DNA from: Pseudo-nitzschia pungens | Taxonomy: Eukaryota > Bacillariophyta > Bacillariophyceae > Bacillariales > Bacillariaceae | DNA length: 64,000 nucleotides | Direction of reading: 5' to 3' | Assembly: GCA_037355855.1 (NCBI GenBank) | Contig: CM074760.1 | Span: 4,270,501-4,334,500, forward strand | Part shown: positions 19,816 through 30,251 of the stretch, in pieces | Layout: each line of letters begins with the position of its first letter | Position numbering within the stretch: position 1 is the first letter of the stretch | The notes under the pieces: generated by a model | Told to the model about the DNA's origin: nothing | Seen by the model: only the letters and a program-made list of their open reading frames with translations | Databases searched by the model: none | Position numbers and translations under genes: made by a program

Positions 19816-21825
19816 CGGACGGAAGCGAAAGTCTTTGATCCGTCCATAACAGGGTTCTCCGTTACATTTGGAGACTTCACACCTGCCATCAAATCATGCC
19901 AGATTAGTCTCCGATATCATAACAACATGACTACATCCACAGGTTTTGAGACTCTTTTCCAAACTAGAAAACGTTTTGAATCATTTTGGAGCCTAAAAAT
20001 CGAAAATTTTCAAAACTTTATGGGTCGAGTAATAATACACGTGTGTTCGGAAAGTAATGTATTTCGTAGTCGAGTTCCAGTTTACTCGTTTCTAGTGTAA
20101 TAAAATGACTTTCTTCCCATCAATTCGATTCAACGAGACTCTATCAAAACAATGACCCCTTTTTCTCTGCTTCATTCAATAAATCCGTTCTCTACACGTT
20201 ATTTCGAGCTTAGAAGGAGAAACTCATTTGGGAAGGACCGAATTTTTTTTACGATGGGCTGATATTGTAAGGAAACACGCATCTCGAAACCACCGAAAAG
20301 ATTTTAAGAAAGATTCGTATTTTGTACCTTCTTGGTTCAAAACATTCTGATTCACCACTCTTTCTCGGACTCTGTGAGTAAACATAAGATTTTCGAAACT
20401 TCAAATTCAATGAAAGCTGCCACTTCCCAATCGTAAAAATGAAAAAGCTCAAGAACAATGAGATTTCGAAAATGACTAAAATTGAGCTCCATGGTTTTCA
20501 GTCTTCCGAGAACTGCTCTGTGAAGTGCCTTTGGTTTTTGATCATGATGAGCAATTTCATCTAAAAAACATGTTCTCCGAGTGAAATTGCTACTTCATAA
20601 TGACAATAAGCGTAGTTGAGTTGAAACATGACATGAAAGGGATCTTAACTACTCAATTTGTAGTCAGATTTGACAGATGAATCTTCACTACTCAGCATGC
20701 AGACAGATTTGAATATCGCCTCAATCAAAGATTCAGAGTGTCCCCACTCTATAAGAACTGAAAATCGAGACAAATATTCAACTGCAAGTGAGGAAATAAG
20801 TGAATTCTTCCAAAAGAAGAAGGACCGGTAAGAGAGTAAATGTCAAAGAAGGATCGTAGGGAAAGCTTTCAGGATCAATAAGCTGTACCGCGATTTTCGA
20901 CGAGGATTATGGTACTAAACACACCCGCACATATTTCATGTGCCATTGGGTCGGGAACTAGGAATTGTTGAGTCAGGAACGCAAGAGCGAAGTACCGTGC
21001 TGCAAAAGTTGTGCTAGTTGGACAAGAACCGCACTCATGAGTGACCTTATGAAAGAATTGTAGAAGCATTTCGTCCCATTAGGCTTCTCGTATTTTGGTG
21101 TTCCGAATATGTCGACGACATCAGCTCGATTTACCAAAAACTCGTTTTTCGTTCTTCGGCAAAAAACCAGATGTATTACTGTTATTCGAGGCCAACTTGA
21201 TTCAAAGGTTTCGTTCATAATGGGACACAAAATGAGAACAGAATTATTCGTTCAAGCTGATGTTTTTCGATATCTTCAACTTTCATAACGTCTGTAACCA
21301 TGTCCCCCGGTAGATATCCAAGACGTTTCAGTTATGAAAAAAGTAATAGAATTGTACGGTAGCTATATTGCTCTTCGACAAACCAGGAAAAAAATTTATC
21401 AGTTATGTTCTGGGTACCGTATAAATCAGTACAAAACATTGAAATAATTTCGATTCATAACGATTGACGTACGATAGTTTAGGCCAGCAAGTTTGTTGAA
21501 ATCCGATGTGACTTTGTTTCCATACATTAGCAGACGCAAGGTGTATAGATATTCTTAGGTCTCTCTGAAAGCAAACATAAAGGAAAAATTGTTTTCGAAC
21601 GGTGGAATTCCAGAAGTATATGTAATTTTTGGAACTGTATCTGTTAAGTCACCAATACGCTCGTTTCTTACTTTAGAATGAGAGAGCTTGTGAAACTCTT
21701 GACATACTGTAGACATCAACGACAATGTTTCAGACAAATCTTGGACAAGAAGCAGGGTAGTAAACAAATCAAAAAGGAAGTGGAAAAGAAGATAGTGGGA
21801 GAAATTCCGAGATCAAAGATAATAT
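19816..21825. other. AT-rich unique DNA, no gene recognised
   Basis: About 2 kb with only short, unconvincing reading frames on either strand, no splice-site-supported gene and no repeat apart from a decayed X tail near 20640-20770. It may be ancient, mutated transposon sequence or intergenic DNA. Confidence 0.5.
20640..20770 (-). repeat. Highly decayed X-type 3' end
   Basis: ctactcagcatgcagacag…atcgcctcaatcaaaga resembles the X/Y 3' module (ctactcagtctgtaaccag…atcgtcgcctcaatcgaaga) read on the minus strand. The hairpin stem is no longer complementary. Likely an old relic. Confidence 0.4.
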
Positions 21826-22322
21826 TAATTTACTTATTTTAGTAGGAAAATCCATCTGAGGTAGTTAAAAACCACTTAGTCTCTAATCAAATTTTCAATC
21901 TCACCTAAATCAAAGAGAGTTTAGCCCCAAGTTATAGAACAAAAATTTTTCAAACGAACCTTGGACACAAGTAGGGCAAGACGAACCAGTCCAGAGCACA
22001 ACGGATACCGCTGTTTCAAAGTGTATAAGATACGGGGTTACACGAAGGTAAAAGGGAATGACACAAGCCAAACTCTGCCTCCAATGCTGGCGTGCGACAT
22101 TAGTAATGCTAGTGGTGAGCTGAGACAAGGAAAACCTCTCCTCAAATGCAGAATTGCAGCATCAGTAATGCAAGTGGGGTCAGCTTACGCAAGCAAAAGT
22201 CTTCCCAAATTCTGGATTTTAGCATCAGTAATGCGAGTAGTCAGGTCCAAGCACATTCCTTACGATGCTGCACCCTAAAGTACAGAGAAAGAACAGAAGC
22301 AAACTTTCCCAAGTAATGCTCA
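21826..22322 (-). mobile_element. X4: old X-family copy, 5'-truncated
   Basis: From its 3' end (aatattaatttacttattttagtagg) through a mutated double-hairpin module (ccatctgaggtagtt) and the AGCATTAC-type units, to the gagcattac…gggaaa point where homology to X1 ends. Strong divergence marks it as old. Confidence 0.65.
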
Positions 22323-22436
22323 TACTTCTCTATATTTCTTCGTATTCCTCCCAGCCTGGTTGAAAATTGATCCCAGGAGCAAAAATATTCGCTGGATTGC
22401 CCAATATTTTGGACCAGTATTATACATATCATTGTC

Positions 22437-22970
22437 TATGCCGCTGCGGTCGTGGCACCCACTAATGCTACCTTTATCCGCCTCTTGACTGCCATCACCT
22501 CCGACCCGTCTACTTTGCCGGTCTCTCTTTCTGCCTGCCCCGATCCACCCCCAGCCTTGGCCGCTACTTTCACTGCCCTCAGTCTTAACTTCCTTGCTAC
22601 CAACAATGCCATCGTTGCCAGCATGGGACACCAAGGCTCTCCTTTCCTCCTGTGCCTGCATGTTCCCCGCCTTATCAACTATGACGGCCACTTTGTCTTT
22701 GGTGTCACCATCCCCAAAGCCCATCTCCTCTTTCTATACTCCATCCGAATGAAAGTCTTGTGCCAATTCCCTGAGGAACTCCCTCTCTTCAGGTTAATGG
22801 AGAATCTTGCCACGGCCTATGGCGCTCCTTGGAGAACCCCTCTCCCCGGTCTTGGTCTACACATTCACCTTCGCTTCAACCCGTCCCTTCACTGCTGCGG
22901 CTCCACTCGTGAGGCCCCTCGCTCTGCCCCCCGCCGATGCCAACCCGGTTGCCTAACTGTCCGCGCCTAG
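22437..22970 (+). CDS. Orphan GC-rich reading frame, function unknown
   Basis: The frame reads YAAAVVAPTNATFIRLLTAITSDPSTLPVSL… for ~178 codons. Many codons end in C, and the base composition is clearly more GC-rich than the AT-rich DNA on both sides, which is typical of coding sequence or of a transferred fragment. I see no known motif, signal peptide or zinc site. There is a hydrophobic stretch around KAHLLFLYSIRMKVLCQF. The frame is open to the left of the first ATG/GTG, so it may be the 3' fragment of a longer gene or of a transposon ORF. It lies between two decayed X elements. Possibly a partial gag-like or host gene; I cannot name it. Confidence 0.4.
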   Translation, partial: YAAAVVAPTNATFIRLLTAITSDPSTLPVSLSACPDPPPALAATFTALSLNFLATNNAIVASMGHQGSPFLLCLHVPRLINYDGHFVFGVTIPKAHLLFLYSIRMKVLCQFPEELPLFRLMENLATAYGAPWRTPLPGLGLHIHLRFNPSLHCCGSTREAPRSAPRRCQPGCLTVRA

Positions 22971-23061
22971 CGCCTGTAGCCGTTAGTCTCCTCCCTACAA
23001 CTTTTTCATCTTTTTTCAGTTGTATTCGTCACTTCGGAAGTTCACCAATTCTCCTCTCCAA

Positions 23062-23622
23062 TAATAATAATAATATACTTTTTTAAGTAGGAAAATCCAC
23101 CAAAGGTGGTTAAAAGCTACTCTGTCTGTAACCAGACTTTATCGTCGCCTCAATCGAAGAGAATGTAGGCCACAAGTTGTAAAATGACGCGTCGCCTCAA
23201 TCAAAGAGAGTTTAGGCTGCAAGTTGTAAAAACAACAATTTTTCAAACAAACCTTGGTAACAAGCAGAGAAAGAAAAAACGAACTAGTCCAGAGCAAAAC
23301 AGACACTGCTGTTGCAAAGCATACAGGAGATGGGGTAACAAGAAGGGGAAAGGGAAAGACACTAGCAGAACTCTGCCTCCAATGCTGGTGTGCAGCATCC
23401 GTAATGCTTTATGTCAGCCAAGACAACCAAAACTCTTCCTCAGATACATAGTATCAGTAATTCTAGTGGTTAGCTGACGCAAGCAAAACTCCTCTCTGAA
23501 TGCTGGATTGCAGCATCGGTAATGCGAGTAGTCAGTCCCAAACAAATTCCTTACCCCACAATCATTCCTTACCAGATGGTAAAGAGAAATAACAAGCAAA
23601 ATTTCTCAGGTAATGCTCGTCG
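23062..23622 (-). mobile_element. X3: X-family copy, 5'-truncated
   Basis: Begins with an (AAT)n tail at 23062-23075, then CCACC-TTT-GGTGG and AGTCTG/CAGAC-type hairpins. A ~47-bp duplicated block follows (cgtcgcctcaat.gaagag, twice between 23143 and 23225), then AGCATTAC units, up to the gagcattacc point near 23620. It is moderately diverged and ends at almost the same internal position as X4. Confidence 0.7.
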
Positions 23623-24209
23623 TATTTGTATCCCTTAATCGGATTGAAATTATACGGGATTCGCCGTAAAAAAAAACACATTTTTTCATGTACCCGTTGA
23701 CCAAATCGTCAACCGAGTTCTGTCTTCTAGAGACAATGAAAGCACCTCTATCTGCAATAAAGTAACAAATAACCACCAATACTTGTAGTCAATAACATAG
23801 AGATGGTTTTTTTATGATTTACTTGGGGAATTTTGATAAATTTTAGTAGATTTCGGCTGATTTTTGTACATCAGGCCCGTGATTCGGCGTGATTTTCGCA
23901 TTTCGCACCATGCGTCCTCCACCATTCGGCCGCCCGAGCCCTTAATACTCCAAATAAAGACACAAGAACACTTTCAAAGTCCCTGCAAACACCAAGGGGT
24001 GATGAATTTGTATCAATACTTGCCGTCGTCGAGGCACAGGTCGAACAGGAGTGCGAACGACCGAATCAAATCAATCGAATCGAACAACCGAATTGAACAA
24101 TCGAACAACCGAATCGAACAATCGAACAACCGAATCCAACAACTGAATCGAATCGGAATACAAGCAGCAGCAACAACAGCAGCAAGACGCTCCACAGCAA
24201 GCATTAGGC
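23623..24209. other. Noncoding DNA beside the piggyBac-like fragment
   Basis: AT-rich to 23870. Then there is a stretch with short degenerate repeats of cgaatcgaacaac type (24050-24160, ~21-22 bp period). It could be the 3' untranslated part of the transposase gene at 24210; no terminal inverted repeat was recognised. Confidence 0.4.
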
Positions 24210-24704
24210 CTACTTCATCTTCAGCTTCTTCCTACTTCTTGCTGCTTTTTCTTCCAAGTTGCGCTTCATCCTTTTCTTTAGAGCCTGGATATCGGCCGAC
24301 CGATGAAATGTTCCATAGCACTCAATGCAAAGATGGACGTTGCACGTTACACATCTCATTAAGTCCCCCTCTTTTCTTAGTCCAAGCCAACCATGCAAAG
24401 CACATTTGGTGTTTCTCACTGTTTTAGAAGGATAGTGATCCAAATTCTTGTCCAACCTACAACTCAGAGCACCAGAGTCTGAAAGCGTCCTATCATTTAC
24501 TCTAGCTGAATTCTTCTTACTGGCGAACGAGGAGGAATTGCTTGAAGGTTCAGTCAAAGGAGATACAGCACCATCTTGTTCAGCACCACCACAGGATGAA
24601 ACATGAAACATCCTGGCTTCAGCTTCACATGAAACAGTCTCAGGTTCTATCCAGTACTCCCCAATTGCTCTCCTGAAGTCATACTGGGATGCAAATCTGG
24701 GCTT
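24210..24704 (-). pseudogene. piggyBac-like transposase C-terminus, cut by LINE A
   Basis: The open frame reads …RFASQYDFRRAIGEYWIEPETVSCEAEARMFHVSS… to …KLKMK-stop. The end carries a Cys/His cluster, CALHGW … MRCVTCNVHLCIECYGTFHRSAD, flanked by basic residues. This resembles the C-terminal cysteine-rich domain of piggyBac/PGBD transposases, which follows the DDD catalytic core and helps DNA binding. The YDFRRAIGEYWI stretch fits the helix before it. Upstream the frame runs into the tail of LINE A at ~24703, so the catalytic part is lost from this side. Assignment is by motif pattern only; a host zinc-finger protein is the alternative. Confidence 0.55.
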
Positions 24705-27700
24705 AATTAATTAATATACGTATTTAAATAACTTTAACCACCAAAGGTGAAACTAAATTACTCAGTCTGTAACCAGACTTTAACGTCGCCTCCATCATAG
24801 AGTCAGGACCCCAAGTGGTAGAACGACAAATTTTTCAAACAAACCTTGAACATCAGACAGGGAAGAAGACAAAACAAGTCCCACAAAATTGTGACTTGAG
24901 AGAAAATGAGATGGGATGATATTGGGAGGCAAACCAGTATCAAAAGGGGTGGGGCAGGAGAAGAAGCAGAAACAGAAGACAAAACCAAGGTACAAAGTGT
25001 AATCAACCCTGAGGTCCAGTAAGCCAGGCTCTGAGAAGAGCAGCCTCTTGTTGGTATGGCTGCACTGGGTGGACAGGTGCTGCATACTGCTTCCTGGCAA
25101 GGTGGATGGTTGCAAGCCACTGCCTCTTGGCAGTCAGGGTGTAACCTTGTAGGACTTGAAAAGGTGTTCGTAGAAGGGAGTGTGACTGGGGAAGTGCACC
25201 AGCTGCACCAATGGCCAATTCAGAGGAGATGGAAGCATCAAGAGATTGGTGTTGTTCAGCATCAAGGGTTCCCCCAGGACCATGGAGTCGTTCATTCCTA
25301 TAAGTCCAGAGATCCCAGGAAGTAAGAAAGAACTCATGGATGATAGCTGTAGCCCAGCGTCTGGGGGAGCGTTTGCTTCCAATGTGGGAGTAGTAATCAG
25401 CCTGGATTTGATACCAGTGAGGAGACCACCTCCCAAGAAGCCAGTTGTGCCAACCAATTGTCCTCTGTGCCCTGACAGCAGAAGCAATTGCAATGGAGTA
25501 AGATGATGGATAGATTCTCTGGCCCTTCCTGAACCTGGTAAGAAGATCCACAATGGCAGCCACCAATGATGGATCAGTTTGTTCAACTTCAAGCCTCTTC
25601 TGCAGTGGTCCCTTGAAAGCTGACACACTGTGCTGTACTGCCCCAGTGTCCTTGCAGGAGAGCACATGAGAAACCTTCTCGTTGTCTGCATCACACAATG
25701 GGCACCTGGAGTGATCCTGATACTGGTAGTGAAGGAGTTGGTTGCCAACACCAATACTGCCAGAAGCAAATTTGACAAACCACCATTGCATGCCAGGAGG
25801 TAAACGCTTAAAGGCAGACAGATGTGCACACCAATGGATGGAACTCAAAACAGGTTGTGGGATAGGAATATCATGGTGGGTCTGCCAGTATTGGAGAAGA
25901 GGAGGACCAGAAATGGCAACATGCAAAGCATTCTGATCAAACCTTGAACACTTGCAACCATTGAGAGAAAAGGCCCAGGGCTCAAACACAAGTCTAGGAT
26001 AGTGATGGGCTGAAGCTCTATGGACAGAGAGAAATGCCTTGGCCATGCTGTCAACCTGATGATAGCTGGGTGAAGAATCTTAGTCCAGGTAGCCTCATCA
26101 AGTTGAGTGACAGGCATGGGGTATTCAACAGACTTCATGAAAGAATACTTGAAGGTGTAGAGGGAGGCTCTCTTCTCACACTTGGAAGCCTTGAGTTGAG
26201 ATCCAAAAGACTGAGACTGGGACTTCATGTGAGCAATCTGGGCTTCCTCATTGCCATCCATGGAGATAAAAACCCCAAGGGTCTTGTCAGCATGGTCAAC
26301 TTCAAAACGATCTAGGGTAGCACGATTGCCATTCTTGTCAGCAACGGAGAAGTCACCAGGCATGTCAGCAATAGAGCGATAGTCCCAACCGGATCCATTC
26401 CATTTGAAATCAATCAAATAACAGAAGGATTTGGCAGGTTCAATGGCACCACCAGTTGCAATAATCCCACTAGCCCACCTGTCAAGGGCTGCCTGAAAGT
26501 CAACAGCCAAGTCCTCACCAGAGGTTGAGGAATCAGAGCCAGCACAAAACAAATCTGTGTCATCCACAAAAGCAAAGCCCACAAGTGAAACCAGCTGCAG
26601 GGACAAAGAAGTGACAAGATGGACACCATGCCCAGCCTCTTGTATCATCCGGAAGACAATTGTTGACACCAAAGCCCAAAGAGTGGGACCAATACCATTG
26701 CCTTGGCCACAGCCACTGAGAGGAACAGGTTCATCACCATACACAGGGCCAGAGCGACCAAAACCAGTTTTGATGTGGTGCTTGGCATGTTGCAGAGTAG
26801 ACAGAAGAACCTCACACACATGTGCAGGAACTCCAAAGCTCTGGAGAGTGAGACCAGCAATGGGATGGGAGATCCTGTCATAACAGCCCTTGGCATCATT
26901 CATAGCAACAGCACCAGATCGACGCTTCTGCCGCAGCACATCACAGATGAGCTTCTTGTTCAGGCAGGTGTTGATGGCCTTGTGGTATCTCCTGTTACCA
27001 TGCTGATCAGCAGCCACTGCATTGGCACGTTCAGCATGGATAAGAATGCATCAAACTTGTTCAACTGGGGATCAAGGGCAAAAGCCTTGTGGTGGGCAAA
27101 ACTCAAACAAGAAGGTTCACTTGCTGTGCGTTCCCTCTGGCGTTTCCAGGCAGCAGCATTGTCAGCTGGACACACTGAATAGTCAAAGGGGGGCAAACTC
27201 AGTATAGAGTCAGGGACTTTGAGACAGGAAAGGAATTCAGAAAGGTATTTGTCAGTGGCAGGAGGAGGATTATATGTGCCATCAAGAACTTGAGCAGAAG
27301 CTTGGGCTGTGCCTAAGTATCCGAAATCTTGAATGAAGGAGGGATTCATGGAAGGAATGCCGAGACACTGTCGTTGACGCCTGACATTGGATTCAGCCAT
27401 AGCTGGAACCATAGTAGACTGGGACTCCAAGACCTGTTCAACACCATCATGGCCAACTGCAATAGCTCTCAAGACTGCTGACTTGTTGACACGTCCCCGA
27501 ATAGACCTAGCAGCAAGGCCAAGTTCTCGTTGAAGCCGTTCCCTGCGCATCCTGGCACGAATCTGGGAAGCACTCTGGTTGTGAGGCTTGCCTTCAGCAA
27601 GAAGTGCATCCATCAGGCCTTGATTGAAGGAGTCTCTCCATGAGGGGGCCAAATTCTTCACTGCCCGGTATTGCCTGTAAGCTTGTTTCAGATGGAGGAG

Positions 27701-28022
27701 AGCACTGGAAAGATTACTGTGTTCTCCTTTGTAGAGAGAAAGCTTGCAGGCCAACCTTTTCAAAACAGTATGACTGGTGGACACACCCTGTCTCAACTTG
27801 ACAACACGCCTCCAAAAGTCAATTGTATCACGATAGACTTGCAGCTGTGGTGACCATGGAACCAAACCAGCTCTAGTGTGGCAGAGGTTTTGTTTAACAG
27901 AGAGCCTGAGAGAAGTGGAGGTTTCATGGAGGACTTCATATGTGGTGATGAGATCAGCGCGCACAGAAATATCCCCAGACTGAAACTGAGCCAGCAGGTG
28001 CTCCAGCTTAGCTTGGAGAGAA
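24703..28022 (-). mobile_element. LINE copy A, 5'-truncated in view and internally deleted
   Basis: The 3' end is at 24703-24712 (ttaattaattaatatacg), followed by the 3' double hairpin, UTR and ORF2 remnant. It meets the tail of LINE B at 28022, inside the ORF2 region between endonuclease and RT. If B inserted into A, the rest of A lies beyond 64000. Two internal deletions are visible. Confidence 0.85.
25003..28022 (-). pseudogene. LINE A ORF2 remnant with two internal deletions
   Basis: Three ORF2 blocks in order: pre-RT region (27964-27050, LITTYEVLHETSTS… to DPQLNKFD), RT core (~27017-26060, with AMNDAKGCYDR, GCGQGNGIGP and FVDDTDLF), and RNase H tail/CCHC/C-terminus (26046-25003). About 180 bp is missing at ~27050, between DPQLNKFD and ERANAVA. 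About 1.5 kb is missing at ~26056, between TKILHPA and the NHQVDSMAK of RNase H. Both shift the frame. RT catalytic motifs survive as text, but the protein cannot be made. Confidence 0.85.
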
Positions 28023-28559
28023 AATAATAATAATATACGTATTTAAATAACTTTAATCACCAAAGGTGAAACTAAATTACTCAGTCTGTAACCAGACTTT
28101 AACGTCGCCTCCATCATAGAGTCAGGACCCCAAGTGGCAGAACGACAAATTTTCAAACAAACCTTGAACATCAGACAGGGAAAAAGACAAACAAGTCCCA
28201 CAAAATAGGGACTTGAGAGAAAGTGAGATGGGAATGTAGATATTGGGATAAGATCCAGTATCAAAAGGTTAATGACAGGATGAGAAGCAGGAACAGAGGA
28301 CAAAACCAAGGTACAAAGTGTACTCAACCCTGAGGTCCAGTAAGCCAGGCTCTGAGGAGAGCAGCCTCTCGTTGGTATGGCTGCACTGGTGGGACAGGCG
28401 CTGCATACTGCTTCCTGGCAAGGTGGATGGTTGCAAGCCACTGCCTCTTGGCAGTCAGGGTGTAACCTTGTAGGACTTGGAAAGGGGTTTGTAAAAGGGA
28501 GTGTGACTGGGGAAGTGCACCAGCTGCACCAATGGCCAATTCAGAGGAGATGGAAGCAT
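28023..28559 (-). pseudogene. LINE copy B, 3' part (C-terminus of ORF2 and 3' UTR)
   Basis: Tail and double hairpin at 28023-28120, 3' UTR to ~28323, then the last ~75 codons of ORF2 to 28559, where the full-length LINE G interrupts. B continues at 39357. Confidence 0.88.
28541..28559. repeat. Target-site duplication of LINE G (left)
   Basis: tcagaggagatggaagcat, repeated at 39357-39375 directly after the tail of G. Confidence 0.95.
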
Positions 28560-28584
28560 ACAATTTTGCGACGCGCGATTTTGT
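28560..28584 (+). promoter_or_regulatory. 5'-terminal stem-loop of LINE G
   Basis: Starts exactly at the TSD border. Outer stem ACAA/TTGT, TT/TT internal loop, inner stem TTGCG-ACG-CGCGA (one T·G pair). After it come the tandem octamers gacgttcc/gatgttcc and a GTAG-ATTT-CTAC hairpin. Confidence 0.8.
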
Positions 28585-30251
28585 CCGACGTTCCGATGTT
28601 CCAGTACTTAAAACACGTAGATTTCTACACAACTTTCCCCTTTGATATCTCCCTCACTTCTAAAGCTCCTACAACAACACCAAGCACTACACCTATTAAC
28701 AGAGACCTCGCCTATCTGTTTCTGCTGTTTCTTTGGCTGCTCCTTGCTTCCTTTGGTTGCTTTGGTTGCTTGCTTCCCTGCCGGTCGGTCGATCGCTTCG
28801 GCAGCAACAAGCAAACAAGGACACATAATTCCTACAGAACTTCCAGTACTAATTTCTACAGCTGATTCTGTTTCGGTTCCGAGCTCGGTTTGTTTTTCGA
28901 TCTGTTTTCAAGCTACCTTATTATTTAACGCTATACAGTCTTCCAAGCCCCATAAGTGATACCCACTTAACGTTCTACATTCTTCAAGGTCGAACCTACT
29001 TAACGTTCTACATTCTTCAAGATCGAACACATATACACCCCCCTTCTAGAAGGTTCCTACTCGCTGATCCCTAAGTATCTGCAAGTTTGCACAAGCATAT
29101 CTTCCAGTTCCCCTTTATTTTCAAGCCAATTGCCCCCTGCTCTTACTAGTGTCAATCACTTAAGAGCTACCCTGTTTCCTAGCCAAGCCCCCCAGTCCCT
29201 AAGTGTTTTCGCTTAAGGCTCCCCCTACTACACCTGTTTTCAAGCCAAGACCAACCGATCCCTAAGTACCTTCTACTTATTGCACTCTTGTTTCCAAGAC
29301 TACAGCTACTACAGCCCCTTGTTTCAAGACTACAATTTCCCTGGTCCCTAAGTGTTCGCGAGTTCCCTGATCCCTAAGTGTTTTCGCTATTAAGCAACCC
29401 CAACTTGAACTTCAAGTTCGAAACTGTTTTCAAGACACAAGCCTCCCCCTGGTCCCTAGGTGTTTCTACTAAAGCCCCTGTTTTCAAGCAAGCAGCTTCC
29501 CTGGTCCCTAAGTGTCTCGCTCAAGGTCCCTGTTTTCAAGCCAATTGCCCCTGGATACTGTTTCCACTTATAAGTACTTGCGAGTTTGAACTTCAAGTTC
29601 CCTCCTGAGCCTTTTAAGTGTGCCCTGCCATTGATATCCCCCGGTCTCTAAGTGTTCCTACTAAAGCCCCTGTTTTCAAGCTACTAACTTCCCTGGGGGC
29701 TGCTGTATTTCAATTCAAATCGCTTACGATTCGAATTTGCAAGCCTACAAGCCTACACGATTTGCAGTAGTAGTTGCAAAATTGTTCAAATTTGCACAAT
29801 TTTCAAGCTACGCGTACGAGTACTAGCTACACACAATCTGCAGAGTTCTGCGTGTGTGCTCCAAGTGTGAGACAATCTGACTCGACCGCTCCGAGTGTGA
29901 GACAAATTTTGCTCGTTTTTTAGCAAAAATTCCTACACGAAAATCCTACACGACAATCCTACACGTTTGCAGCGTTCTTCCGCGCAGAGTTTTTGGGCTC
30001 CAAGTGTGAGACAAATTTTGCTCGTTTTTTAGCAAAAATTTCCAGGTTCCCCGGTGACTTTTGTGGGTGTGCTCCAGTATATTTTTTGGATCCCCAGGGA
30101 CCTTTTCCTTGTCCAGACCAAGGTTACCCTTGTTGTTGCTGCTGTACCCTGTTTCCAGGATACACCCATCTGTATATATCCATACAGGTTACCACTGACA
30201 GCCTACCAGCGCCCGAGCCAACACGCCTATTCAGACGATCCTCGCCCCACC
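28585..30251 (+). promoter_or_regulatory. LINE G 5' UTR with hairpin series
   Basis: 1.7-kb noncoding leader. Between ~28940 and 29660 it is a run of degenerate units pairing a cctgttttcaagc motif with small hairpins: TAAGTG-ATACC-CACTTA (28953-28969), TAAGTA-CCTTC-TACTTA (29263-29279), and CTAAGTG/CGCTTAAG near 29199. At 29900-30041 a block ctccgagtgtgagacaaattt … agcaaaaatt is present twice, each copy holding a strong ATTTTGCT/AGCAAAAAT hairpin. I expect an internal promoter here, as in other LINEs, but cannot place it. The element sense strand before ORF1 (gttgttgctgctgtaccct) is shared with H and with the gag-only LTR element. Confidence 0.7.

Noticed and set aside
28560..28660. HDV-like or hammerhead ribozyme at the LINE 5' end
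   Set aside because: The first 25 nt pair with each other, which is not compatible with the HDV P1 layout, and I found no hammerhead core (CUGANGA/GAAA) nearby. A covariance-model search would settle it.
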